A DNA stretch of 64,000 nt from Gammaproteobacteria bacterium (GTDB lineage Bacteria > Pseudomonadota > Gammaproteobacteria > SZUA-229): positions 1-64,000 of the forward strand of contig WFMW01000044.1 of NCBI GenBank assembly GCA_015488885.1. The letters run 5' to 3'. Below the pieces are notes generated by a model that had not been told where the DNA came from, searched no databases, and saw only the letters and a list, made by a program, of their open reading frames with translations. The translations under genes and the position numbers were made by a program. Every line of letters starts with the position of its first letter. The stretch's first letter is position 1. Below are positions 15,249-22,811 of this stretch, in pieces.

Positions 15249-16670
15249 ATGATAAAAAAAGGGTTTTTAAAGGGACATGCCAGTGTCCTGAATTTTTTTC
15301 TTCGTTGTATGGATCTGTCTGTTGTTTTGTTCAGCGGCGTGATGTCTTATTACTTTTCACCTGCTTATACCACGTATACTGCTATGGGCGTACAGGGGCC
15401 GCCGGAGCATTATCTTAAAGCGGTATTGCTGGCGGTTATATTGACAGCGATGGTCTTTCCTGTGTGTACGGTTTACCGTGTCTGGCGGGGGACTTCTGTT
15501 TTATCTGAAATAAAGAACATAACGATTGGCTGGTTACTGGTAGGTTTACTATTAACCGGCATCGCTTTTGCGACCAAATCAGGTATCAATTTTTCACGTG
15601 TCTGGATGGGGTTGTGGTTTGTATCTGCCTGGCTGACCTTTATCGGGCTGCGATTTTTTATGCGAACTATCTTGCGCTGGTTGCGTGCCAGCGGTTTCAA
15701 CCAGCGTCATATTGTTATGGTGGGTACCGGTGATCAGGCGGCGGTGGTTGCCAAACGGTTGCAGCATTCAACCTGGTTTGGGCTGGAAATATCTGCTTTT
15801 TTTGGACCTGAAACAGCGCCCTTTCTGGCACTTTATCCGGCTAAAAAACGTCTTGATAAGCTTGATGATCTGCGTGCCTATGTGGATACTAATGAGGTTG
15901 ACCAGGTCTGGATTTGCCTGCCGCACAGTGAGGAGAAGACGATTCGTGAGGTGATTGCTGTGCTGGATGGTTCGGTGGCAGAGATTCGTTATGTGCCGGA
16001 TATTTTTCAGTACCAGTTAATGCATCATTCATTATCCGAGCTGGCCGGGGTGCCGGTGGTGAATATCTCTTATTCAGCCATTGATGGTGTAAGCCGGGTG
16101 GTTAAATTAACTGAAGATTATGTTCTGTCGCTGGTGTTACTGCTGCTGGCCAGTCCGTTAATGGCTGTTATCGCGATTGGTGTCAAATTGACTTCACCGG
16201 GGCCGGTATTATACCGGCAGGAACGGGTTGGCTGGAATGGGCAGGCATTTACCATGTTCAAGTTTCGCTCCATGCCGCTCGATGCCGAGAACAAAACCGG
16301 GGCAGTGTGGGCCAGTAAACTGGATAAACGGGCGACGCCATTTGGCTCCTTTTTAAGAAAAACCAGTCTCGACGAACTGCCGCAGTTATTTAATGTACTG
16401 AAAGGTGAAATGTCCTTGATCGGGCCGCGCCCGGAACGACCGGTATTTGTTGAAAAATACAAGGATGAAGTGCCGCATTATATGAAAAAACATCTGGTTA
16501 AAGCCGGTCTGACCGGCTGGGCGCAGGTACATGGCTGGCGCGGTAATACCTGTTTGCATACCCGCATTGAGCATGATCTGTATTATATTGAAAACTGGTC
16601 ACTGTGGCTGGATATCAAAATCATCATTATGACCGTGTTCCGTGGTTTTGTTAATAAGAATGCGTATTGA
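15249..16670 (+). CDS. Undecaprenyl-phosphate sugar phosphotransferase (WcaJ/WbaP family)
   Basis: 473 aa. I prefer the ATG at 15249 (ACAGGA five bases before) over a TTG 18 bases upstream. The N-terminal part has about five hydrophobic helices, then a nucleotide-binding-like domain starting at RHIVMVGTGDQAAVV, and the bacterial sugar transferase domain from about residue 290. That domain has the membrane re-entrant helix DYVLSLVLLLLASPLM, then SPGPVLYRQERVGWNG, FKFRSM, KTSLDELPQLFNVLKGEMS and IGPRPERP. It starts glycan synthesis by placing a hexose phosphate on undecaprenyl phosphate. The last 158 codons and 160 bases downstream are duplicated at 19849-20485. Confidence 0.92.
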   Translation: MIKKGFLKGHASVLNFFLRCMDLSVVLFSGVMSYYFSPAYTTYTAMGVQGPPEHYLKAVLLAVILTAMVFPVCTVYRVWRGTSVLSEIKNITIGWLLVGLLLTGIAFATKSGINFSRVWMGLWFVSAWLTFIGLRFFMRTILRWLRASGFNQRHIVMVGTGDQAAVVAKRLQHSTWFGLEISAFFGPETAPFLALYPAKKRLDKLDDLRAYVDTNEVDQVWICLPHSEEKTIREVIAVLDGSVAEIRYVPDIFQYQLMHHSLSELAGVPVVNISYSAIDGVSRVVKLTEDYVLSLVLLLLASPLMAVIAIGVKLTSPGPVLYRQERVGWNGQAFTMFKFRSMPLDAENKTGAVWASKLDKRATPFGSFLRKTSLDELPQLFNVLKGEMSLIGPRPERPVFVEKYKDEVPHYMKKHLVKAGLTGWAQVHGWRGNTCLHTRIEHDLYYIENWSLWLDIKIIIMTVFRGFVNKNAY

Positions 16671-16829
16671 TAATAACGTATTGATAATAACAACAATACT
16701 GAAAAATAAAACAAAAGCTGATTAACCACGGAGAAGTGCTACAGGAAAGTAGCGTTTACGGACCTAAGGATGGAGAAGTGCTACAGGGAGGTAGCGTTTA
16801 CGCACCTAAGGATGGAATACACGGAAAAT
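16193..16829 (+). repeat. 637-bp direct duplication, copy A
   Basis: This segment, from the SPGPVLYRQERVG codons of the sugar transferase through its stop and the following 42-bp repeats, matches 19849-20485 without a single gap: every landmark is offset by exactly 3656 bases. The encoded parts differ at two residues only (Leu/Ile and Ser/Ala), and the DNA at a modest number of sites. The duplication therefore looks recent or maintained by gene conversion. Confidence 0.95.
16730..16813 (+). repeat. 42-bp tandem repeat, two copies
   Basis: The unit runs from GGAGAAGTGCTACAGG through GTAGCGTTTACGGACC to TAAGGAT. Units start at 16730 and 16772. The duplicated copy is at 20386-20469, and a third locus at 23674-23740 has one full and one partial unit. 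Each unit contains GCTAC and GTAGC, which can pair into a small hairpin. It is preceded by GATTAACCACGG in each locus. Function unknown; it resembles REP-like dispersed repeats. Confidence 0.85.
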
Positions 16830-16838
16830 CTTGTAGGG

Positions 16839-16925
16839 TTAACCCGAATTATTCAAATGGACTCACTGATTGCTTTATATAACATCCGCCCCAAAATCCT
16901 GCATTCCCATGAAATATCTGGGTTG
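16839..16925. repeat. Short MITE-family copy with AACCCGAAT ends
   Basis: The left end TTAACCCGAATTATTCA and the right end CCCATGAAATATCTGGGTT are imperfect inverted copies of each other. The right-hand interior (GCTTTATATAACATC, then CCCCAAAATCCTGCATTCCC) matches the longer element at 23368-23650 almost base for base. So this is a shortened relative, probably deleted internally. Confidence 0.65.
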
Positions 16926-16986
16926 AACGTGATGTTTTTTATATGAATGCTTGACAAGTTGTAATCGTTCGATTACTTTATGATTT

Positions 16987-17283
16987 ATGTATACGGTTAA
17001 AACTCTCCAGGAATTCGATGCCTGGCTCGATAACCTGAAAGATCGTATTACACGACTCCGGCTAAGTCGCCGCCTTGATAAGGCGCAGCGTGGCAATCTT
17101 GGTGATGTTAAGCCCGTAGGAAATGGTGTTTTTGAAATGAGAGAGTTTTTTGGCCCTGGTTGGCGAATGTATTATGTTAAGCGGGGTGAAACTTTGATTA
17201 TCATGCTTGGTGGAGGCAGCAAAGCTTCACAGGAATCGGACATTGCCACTGCACAACATCGTAGTTCTTTGCTAGAGGATTAA
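16987..17283 (+). CDS. higB: RelE/ParE-superfamily toxin, HigB-like (phage Gp49 type)
   Basis: 98 aa. It starts YTVKTLQEFDAWLDNLKDR, has RLSRRLDKAQRGNLGDVKPVG in the middle and EMREFFGPGWRMYYVKRGET at about residues 50-69, and ends with ILMLGGGSKASQESDI-like residues. This is the pattern of the small RelE-fold toxins annotated as addiction module killer proteins. They are usually ribosome-dependent mRNA endonucleases. The toxin gene precedes the antitoxin gene, as usual for HigBA, with three bases between. Intact. Confidence 0.85.
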   Translation: MYTVKTLQEFDAWLDNLKDRITRLRLSRRLDKAQRGNLGDVKPVGNGVFEMREFFGPGWRMYYVKRGETLIIMLGGGSKASQESDIATAQHRSSLLED

Positions 17284-17286
17284 GTT

Positions 17287-17595
17287 ATGACCAAAAAAAT
17301 ACGTATTGCTGATCTACCGGATTTTGATATGTCCCGGCAGCTTAAGAATAATGATGATATTGCTGCTTATGTAACCATGGTTATTGAAGAAGGAGATGCC
17401 GCAGAACTCGCTCACGCTCTGGGTATTGCCGCCAGGGTTCGTGGTATGCGTGAGATAGCCCAGGCAACAGGACTAAGTCGGGAGGCTCTTTACAAGGCAC
17501 TAAAACCAAACGCAAAACCACGGTTTGACACCATAAATCGTGTTTGTACCGCACTTGGCGTTCAGTTAATTGCACGGTCTATTCATTCTCATTGA
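17287..17595 (+). CDS. higA: HigA-family HTH antitoxin (addiction module antidote protein)
   Basis: 102 aa. The first 40 residues (IADLPDFDMSRQLKNNDDIAAYV, read in short parts) are the antidote-family leader; a helix-turn-helix follows at about residues 60-95 (MREIAQATGLSREALYKAL, then NPRF-like KPRFDTINRVCTALG). It should bind the HigB-like toxin and repress the pair's promoter. A GAGG ribosome binding site is within the end of the toxin gene. Intact. Confidence 0.88.
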   Translation: MTKKIRIADLPDFDMSRQLKNNDDIAAYVTMVIEEGDAAELAHALGIAARVRGMREIAQATGLSREALYKALKPNAKPRFDTINRVCTALGVQLIARSIHSH

Positions 17596-17798
17596 AATGC
17601 AGCATGATCCAGCGTGAAGGGTCAAAGCGTGAATGGTCGAATTAAAATACCGGTTACACTACGATTTTAACAGGTCCCCTGTGTCAGGATAGTTGTCGCA
17701 TCTAATCTTTTTCATTAGAGGTAAATAAAATGGCTATAAAATATACACAATCCTATAAACTACAAGCAGTAGAACAGTATTAAAATGCTCGGTAATTA
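17596..17798. other. Spacer after HigBA with possible IS end
   Basis: About 200 bases. TGTGTCAGGATAGTTGTCGC near 17681-17700 may be the left end of an IS3-type element, because a well-formed ribosome binding site and a truncated transposase start follow. A GGATAGTTGTC/AGTATAGTTGTC similarity links it to the palindrome at 19103-19130. Confidence 0.3.
17730..17783 (+). pseudogene. Truncated IS3-type transposase OrfA start
   Basis: A strong AGAGG ribosome binding site precedes ATG; the frame reads MAIKYTQSYKLQAVEQY and stops. This is the usual N-terminus of IS3-family helix-turn-helix OrfA proteins (KYS-F/Y-KL-AV). Nothing of the rest is visible, so it is the first 17 codons of a lost insertion sequence. 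Confidence 0.45.
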
Positions 17799-18965
17799 CT
17801 ATAGCTCAATCACATTACTGACTGTAAATTTTTCACTAATACGCGTGCGTTGTGCTGTGGTTGTGAGGGTGGTTATTGAATTGATATTGTCTTTATTGAA
17901 AATGGGTATTAATTTGTTTATATTGTTAGGTATTTCCCCACTCTCATCACTCCATTTGCATTCGTAAAGATCAAGTAAGTTTCCTTGCGGAATCAAAAAA
18001 TCTACTTCTCTGTCATCTTTGTCTCTAAAGTAATAGATTTCGTCTGATTTTCCTTGACTATGTAGGCTTCGTAATAGCTGCCCAAAGGCATAAGTTTCAA
18101 AAAATGCCCCCAGCAATGGAGAATTGAGTAAAATATCGGCTGATTGAATGTTGCTTAAGTAGCACAGTAAGCCTGTATCTAAAAAATAAAGCTTGGGAGA
18201 TTTAATGAGCCGCTTGCCATAGTTATTATAAAAAGGTTTTAGTAGATAAATAATGTTAGATGCTTCTAAAACGCCAATCCAGCTTTTTATGGTGTGCGTG
18301 CTAACACCAACTTCCATAGCAATTCGGCTCATAGAAAATATCTGCCCAGAACGTATGGCTAATAAACGCATAAATTGATCAAATTCACGAATATGGCGGA
18401 TATTAATGAGCTGCCGTACATCTCGTTCGATATAGGTTGCGATATAGTCACCATAATATCGAGTGTGATTAAGGTTTTGTTCGTAAATTTCGGGGTAACC
18501 ACCTTTAATGATCCACTCTGCAATTTGCATGGCATTAGGTTTAATTTGATAATGGTTTGCCAGTTCTCGTGCTGAAAGGCTGTGTAAATTTAAAATGGAT
18601 ATTCTTCCAGCCAGGCTTTCAGAAGCTCCCTTCATTAAAGAGAATTTCTGAGAGCCTGTCATGATATATTGTCCCATTAATTGACGTTTTTGGTCGATGT
18701 TAATTTTTATTTGACGGAATAATTCAGGCGCATATTGGATTTCATCAATGGTTATGGGGGCGCTATTTTTTTCTAAAAAATATTGTCCACTTTCACTGGC
18801 TTGCTTAGCATTGAGGGGGATGTCCAGGCTGACATAGGGCTGATCGGGGAAAAGATGTTGAAGAAGGCTGGATTTCCCAGTTTGTCGAGCACCTGTCAGC
18901 AATAGTGCAGGCCGTTCTTTGCTTATTTTTGATATTAAAATTGAGATGTCACGATGTATCCACAT
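17799..18965 (-). CDS. AAA ATPase with DUF4143 (PD-D/ExK-like) domain
   Basis: 388 aa from the ATG at 18965; a longer TTG start at 19046 is possible but adds 27 unconserved residues. Walker A is LLTGARQTGKSSLLQHL at about residues 20-36, Walker B ITIDEIQYAPELF at about 70-82, and sensor 1 IMTGSQKFSLM at about 103-113. The C-terminal DUF4143 part ends with DREVDFLIPQ and YECKW, which keep the D...ExK residues of the PD-(D/E)xK nuclease fold. The family is common in mobile and repeat-rich regions; its function is not established. It is divergent to its surroundings and is related to the gene at 20559. Confidence 0.87.
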   Translation of the reverse strand: MWIHRDISILISKISKERPALLLTGARQTGKSSLLQHLFPDQPYVSLDIPLNAKQASESGQYFLEKNSAPITIDEIQYAPELFRQIKINIDQKRQLMGQYIMTGSQKFSLMKGASESLAGRISILNLHSLSARELANHYQIKPNAMQIAEWIIKGGYPEIYEQNLNHTRYYGDYIATYIERDVRQLINIRHIREFDQFMRLLAIRSGQIFSMSRIAMEVGVSTHTIKSWIGVLEASNIIYLLKPFYNNYGKRLIKSPKLYFLDTGLLCYLSNIQSADILLNSPLLGAFFETYAFGQLLRSLHSQGKSDEIYYFRDKDDREVDFLIPQGNLLDLYECKWSDESGEIPNNINKLIPIFNKDNINSITTLTTTAQRTRISEKFTVSNVIEL

Positions 18966-19102
18966 TCGGATAATATGAACTTTAACTTCATATTTGTCAA
19001 TAATTAAGTGTGCAACAATGAGTTGGGTCAGATCTATACCTTGCAATAAGATGTCCCGTCTGAGATTTTTCTATGTCTGTATTTCCATGAAATATCCGGG
19101 TC

Positions 19103-19130
19103 AGTATAGTTGTCAATTGACAACCATACT
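19103..19130. repeat. 28-bp near-perfect palindrome
   Basis: AGTATAGTTGTCAA is followed directly by TTGACAACCATACT; the halves are reverse complements with one mismatch. It sits about 140 bases upstream of the ATPase start on the other strand and just after a partial MITE end (TTCCATGAAATATCCGGGT, 19083-19101). It could be an operator, a recombination site or a transposon end. Confidence 0.6.
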
Positions 19131-19188
19131 GGTTGTTACTGTGTTTTGGGGTCTTGAAAGTTGAATATGCCGGGTTTATACCCTGGGT

Positions 19189-19239
19189 ATGGTTCGTCCA
19201 TTACGCATTGAATTTCCTGGCGCTGTTTATCATGTTGCG
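19189..19239 (+). pseudogene. N-terminal fragment of a REP-associated tyrosine transposase
   Basis: The codons MVRPLRIEFPGAVYHV are the conserved beginning of RAYT (IS200-like Y1) transposases. Similarity ends at once; after this the frame no longer resembles the family. A 5' fragment of about 17 codons joined to unrelated DNA. Confidence 0.6.
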
Positions 19240-19262
19240 CACATGCCGTGGTTATTGGTGCC

Positions 19263-19394
19263 AACTGCGGTCAGTTCGCCCTCATCTCGCGCAAGTGTTT
19301 TCCGGATGCCCGGATCGATTCCTTTGAACCGCTGGCGGAACCGGCAGATCGGTTTGAGAAGGTGGACGATTCTTCTTCCTTAATTTATACTTGA
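19263..19394 (+). pseudogene. Internal fragment resembling FkbM-family methyltransferase
   Basis: In the frame starting at 19263 the sequence reads NCGQFALISRKCFPDARIDS followed by FEPLAEPADRFEKV, then a stop at 19392. This is very like the DVGANxGQFALxxRxxFPDARIxSFEPL block of FkbM methyltransferases around SAM-binding motif I. Both the N-terminal lead and the rest of the enzyme are missing. FkbM enzymes are common in polysaccharide loci, so it may be debris from the neighbouring locus. Confidence 0.45.
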
Positions 19395-19445
19395 AAGAAA
19401 CACTATTATACTTGCACATGAAGAGAGAATAGAGGTGAATAAGCT

Positions 19446-19637
19446 ATGAGCTCAAAAATGAATATGATTTATTGGAAATCAGAGAAATACTGGCTGGGGA
19501 AACTTCTTGAACATCCAGAAGTTATGACGCAGGGGGAAACAATTGAGGAGTTGGAAGAAAATATAAAAGATGCATATATGTTGATGGCGATGGATGACGT
19601 TCCAGAGAGGTTTAATACTAAAGAAATAGCCATATGA
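19446..19637 (+). CDS. HicB-family antitoxin
   Basis: 63 aa: MIYWKSEKYWLGKLLEHPEV, then TQGETIEELEENIKDAYMLM, the typical small HicB-like domain (W/YxxxxxxHPxVxTQGETxEELxxNIxDAY). The ATG of the following toxin overlaps its stop (ATGA). Unlike the pair at 958, this HicBA appears intact. It lies inside the segment bounded by the 637-bp direct repeats. Confidence 0.85.
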   Translation: MSSKMNMIYWKSEKYWLGKLLEHPEVMTQGETIEELEENIKDAYMLMAMDDVPERFNTKEIAI

Positions 19638-19810
19638 AGCGCAATGAACTGATCAGATTTCTTGAATGCAAAGGATGTTGCCTGCTTCGACATGGAGGTC
19701 GGCATGATATTTACATGAATCCTGATAATAGCTTAAAGCAACCTGTTCCAAGGCACTCGGAAATAGATGACAGACTCGCAAAACACATTAAAAAGTATTT
19801 GGGACTGTGA
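19634..19810 (+). CDS. HicA-family mRNA interferase toxin
   Basis: 58 aa, ATG overlapping the HicB stop. It reads MKRNELIRFLECKGCCLLRH, then GGRHDIYMNP and PVPRHSEIDDRLAKHI, and ends KKYLGL: the dsRBD-like HicA fold with the catalytic His in the GGRHDIY loop. Full length for the family. HicA cleaves mRNA when not bound by HicB. Its stop is only 39 bases before the truncated copy of the sugar transferase. Confidence 0.87.
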   Translation: MKRNELIRFLECKGCCLLRHGGRHDIYMNPDNSLKQPVPRHSEIDDRLAKHIKKYLGL

Positions 19811-19848
19811 AAATCCTGATAAATATTGGAGTCAGACTCAGAAATAAG

Positions 19849-20326
19849 TTCACCGGGGCCGGTATTATACCGGCAGGAACGGGTTGGCTGGAACGGCCAG
19901 GCATTTACCATGTTCAAGTTTCGCTCCATGCCGATAGATGCCGAGAACAAAACCGGGGCAGTGTGGGCGAGTAAGCTGGATAAACGGGCGACACCCTTTG
20001 GGGCTTTTTTAAGAAAAACCAGCCTCGACGAACTGCCACAGTTATTTAATGTGTTGAAAGGGGAAATGTCGTTGATCGGGCCGCGCCCGGAACGGCCGGT
20101 ATTTGTTGAAAAATACAAGGATGAAGTGCCGCATTATATGAAAAAACATCTGGTTAAAGCGGGTCTGACCGGCTGGGCGCAGGTGCATGGCTGGCGCGGT
20201 AATACCTGTTTGCATACCCGCATTGAGCATGATCTGTATTATATTGAAAACTGGTCACTGTGGCTGGATATCAAGATCATCATTATGACCGTGTTCCGTG
20301 GTTTTGTTAATAAGAATGCGTATTGA
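19849..20326 (+). pseudogene. Duplicated C-terminal fragment of the sugar phosphotransferase
   Basis: The frame covers the last 158 residues of the WcaJ/WbaP-like protein, from SPGPVLYRQERVGWNG to FVNKNAY and stop. It differs from the complete gene at two residues, Leu to Ile in RSMP(L/I)DAE and Ser to Ala in ATPFG(S/A)FL. It lacks the membrane helices and has no plausible own start, although an open frame reaches back to about 19826. The catalytic Asp/Glu and Arg residues of the domain are intact, so selection or gene conversion may have kept it; most likely a by-product of the duplication. Confidence 0.85.
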
Positions 20327-20485
20327 TAATAACGTATTGATAATAACAACAATACTGAAAAATAAAACAAAAGCTGATTAACCATGGAGAAGTGCTACAG
20401 GGAGGTAGCGTTTACGGACCTAAGGATGGAGAAGTGCTACAGGGAGGTAGCGTTTACGGACCTAAGGATGGAATACACAGAAAAT
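19849..20485 (+). repeat. 637-bp direct duplication, copy B
   Basis: This is the second copy of 16193-16829, ungapped. Left of the junction the sequence (GGAGTCAGACTCAGAAATAAG) is unrelated to the sugar transferase; right of it, similarity ends after GAATACACAGAAAAT. The two copies enclose HigBA, the DUF4143 ATPase, HicBA and the transposase debris. Recombination between them would delete 3656 bases. Confidence 0.95.
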
Positions 20486-20558
20486 GGCGGTATCCCGCTT
20501 TATTATTTTTTGTAAATAAAGACTTGAACTCCTGTTTTACATGGAATACACTCTATTC

Positions 20559-21719
20559 ATGATCCCTCGACTATTAAAAAAAGAACTCATTAAACAGCTG
20601 GATGAATATCCCGTGGTTACTATTCTGGGGCCCAGGCAGGCGGGAAAGACCACTTTAGTGAAAGATGCCTTGCCTGATTATCGTTATGTCAATCTGGAAA
20701 CACCCGATGTTCGGCAATTTGCAGAGCAGGATCCAAAAGCATTTTTGAAGAATTATTCAGAAAAAGTTATTTTTGACGAAATACAAAGAGTGCCTGAGTT
20801 GCTGAGTTATTTACAGGGCATGGTTGATGAGCGCAGTGGAAACGGGCAATTTGTTTTAACGGGTTCACATCAGCTTCAATTGAGAGCGGCTATCACTCAA
20901 ACCCTGGCAGGACGAACAGGAATATTGCATTTGCTGCCTTTGTCCATTGTCGAATTAAGTGCAGTCGAAATTCAATTTGATTCTTTTTATGAATATGTCT
21001 TCCATGGCTTTCTGCCGCGTATCTATGATCAGAAGCAGAGGCCACATATAGCCTACGCTAATTATTACCAGACTTATGTAGAGCGCGATGTCCGGCAGTT
21101 AATACAGTTAAAAGATGCTACCTTATTTGAGAAGTTTATCAAGCTACTGGCAGGGCGGGTGGGGCAGCTGATTAATTACCGGTCACTTTCTAACGACGTT
21201 GGTGTTGATGCCAAAACAATCAAGCAGTGGCTTTCTATTATGGAAGCATCATTTATTATTTTTAAACTACCGCCATACTTTGAAAATTTTGGCAAGCGGA
21301 TAATTAAATCACCAAAATACTACTTTACCGATACAGGGCTGCTGTCATATTTGCTGGACATAGAAAAAGCCGGGCAAATTGCACGTGACCCGCTAATTGG
21401 CAATATATTTGAGAACCTCATTGTTTTAGAAACGCTAAAAGCGCGTTATAACCAGGGGCTAAAATCGAATCTTTATTTTTTTAGAGACAGTCAGGGGAAA
21501 GAAATTGATTTGCTGTATAAAACTGGCGGGCAGTTTAGCGGTATAGAAATTAAATCATCAAGTACATGGCATAAGGATTTTAAGCAGGCATTGCTTTATT
21601 TTTCCAAAGCCATTCACCCACTGGCTAAAAGCTATATTGTTTACAGTGGCGAAAACCGGACATTCAGCGATGGTGTAGCAGCGCTAAACTATAAGGATGT
21701 GTCTGTTGCAGTGATATAA
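20559..21719 (+). CDS. AAA ATPase with DUF4143 (PD-D/ExK-like) domain
   Basis: 386 aa from the ATG at 20559 (MIPRLLKKELIKQL), the usual start of the family; an in-frame ATG at 20541 would add six residues. Walker A is ILGPRQAGKTTLVKDAL at about residues 22-38, Walker B VIFDEIQRVPELL at about 72-84, sensor 1 VLTGSHQLQL at about 104-113. The C-terminal GKEIDLLYKT and GIEIKSSSTW keep the D...ExK pattern. It is the same family as the gene at 17799-18965 but clearly diverged from it, so the two are not a recent duplication. Function unknown. Confidence 0.87.
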   Translation: MIPRLLKKELIKQLDEYPVVTILGPRQAGKTTLVKDALPDYRYVNLETPDVRQFAEQDPKAFLKNYSEKVIFDEIQRVPELLSYLQGMVDERSGNGQFVLTGSHQLQLRAAITQTLAGRTGILHLLPLSIVELSAVEIQFDSFYEYVFHGFLPRIYDQKQRPHIAYANYYQTYVERDVRQLIQLKDATLFEKFIKLLAGRVGQLINYRSLSNDVGVDAKTIKQWLSIMEASFIIFKLPPYFENFGKRIIKSPKYYFTDTGLLSYLLDIEKAGQIARDPLIGNIFENLIVLETLKARYNQGLKSNLYFFRDSQGKEIDLLYKTGGQFSGIEIKSSSTWHKDFKQALLYFSKAIHPLAKSYIVYSGENRTFSDGVAALNYKDVSVAVI

Positions 21720-21721
21720 AA

Positions 21722-22382
21722 TCCGGCCAGCCTCAGCATATCATTCAACGGGGGAATAACCGGGCGTTAATTTTTGCGCATGATGATGACTACCGATTTT
21801 ATCTGGCGTGCTTGCAGGACGCTATAGATAGAGAAAAATAACCTATTGATTCATTCGTATGTGCTGATGACCAACCATGTTTATTTGCTTGCAAGTCCGG
21901 AATTGGAAACGAGTATTTCAAAAACGATGCAGTCTGTTGGGCGGCGGTATGTTCAATACTTTAACCATACCTATAGCCGAACAGGTACTTTGTGGGAAGG
22001 GAGATATAAAGCAACCGTTATTGATAGTGAACAGTACCTGTTAACCTGTATGCGTTACATAGAACTTAACCCTGTTCGCTCGGGTATGGTGAAAAAGCCA
22101 AAAGAGTATCCCTGGTCAAGTTATGCCGTCAACGCAGAAGGAAAAACCAGCAAGTTGATCAAAGCACATCCTATTTACAGGAAGCTGGGGAAGAGTAAGG
22201 AAGAAAGACAAACCGCTTACCGACAGCTATTTCGAATACCCCCTGGTAAATCTGATCTTGCTACTTTGCGTGAGGCGACCAACAAAGGCTGGGCATTGGG
22301 TGGAAATAAATTTTGTACAGAAATTGAACGCTTATCCGGGCGACGTACCATCGCAAAGCTTAGAGGAAGACCAAAGAAATAA
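21722..22382 (+). pseudogene. Decayed REP-associated tyrosine transposase (RAYT)
   Basis: From 21722 one frame reads SGQPQHIIQRGNNRALIF and on to LQDAIDREK, then stops at 21839. Dropping one A in the run at about 21834-21838 joins it to LIHSYVLMTNHVYLLASPEL, QSVGRRYVQYFNHTYSRTGT, LWEGRYKATVIDSEQYL and the rest, up to the stop at 22382. So the gene has lost its start (the usual MARLPRxxIP) and has a one-base frameshift. In addition the HUH metal-binding motif, normally NHVHLL, is NHVYLL here: the second His is Tyr. The element is therefore inactive three times over. Confidence 0.85.
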
Positions 22383-22392
22383 TTCGAGTAGA

Positions 22393-22424
22393 CCCCAATA
22401 TTTTTTTTTGCCAATATTTTGGGG
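22393..22424. repeat. Imperfect hairpin after the RAYT remnant
   Basis: CCCCAATATT and AATATTTTGGGG are inverted copies with a small bulge, separated by a T run and GCC. It could serve as a terminator-like hairpin or be a REP-type sequence tied to the transposase. Near 22487-22505 the sequence TGTGTATTCCGTGGTA is an inverted relative of the CCACGG and GAATACACGG motifs around the 42-bp repeats. Confidence 0.4.
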
Positions 22425-22577
22425 AGAATACTGTGGTTTGCCGGACGCTTACAAATCTTTGAAAGTTGTAAGTGGTCTGTTTTACTTCTGTGTATTCCGT
22501 GGTAGAAAAAGATTTTATACTTTACAGTCTTATTTTGCTATAATTATAACCATGGATATATGACTATGGTGATAATT

Positions 22578-22811
22578 ATGCAGAATGAAGTTTCAAAATC
22601 CCAATTTAAAGCAAAGGCGCTGGAAATCTTTCGTCATGTCGAAGCTACAAATGAATCGGTTATTGTGACGGATTATGGAAACCCGGCTATTGAAGTGCGC
22701 AAGTATCATGCGACGGAAAATACACCCCTTCAATTATTGAAAGGCAGTGTGATCGAATATATTGATCCAGATCAACCTGTCGGTGAGGATGACTGGGAGA
22801 TATTGACGTGA
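22578..22811 (+). CDS. Phd/YefM-family antitoxin
   Basis: 77 aa from the ATG at 22578 (GGTGA seven bases before); an ATG at 22560 is the alternative. EVSKSQFKAKALEIFRHVEA at about residues 3-22 and VIVTDYGNPAIEVRKYHA at about 28-45 are the Phd/YefM DNA-binding fold. The acidic C-terminal tail (PDQPVGEDDWE) would bind the toxin. Its stop overlaps the GTG start of the PIN toxin gene (GTGA). Confidence 0.87.
   Translation: MQNEVSKSQFKAKALEIFRHVEATNESVIVTDYGNPAIEVRKYHATENTPLQLLKGSVIEYIDPDQPVGEDDWEILT

Noticed and set aside
19826-20326. A second complete sugar transferase gene
   Set aside because: Only the C-terminal 158 residues are homologous; membrane helices and the middle domain are missing and the first codons are unrelated.
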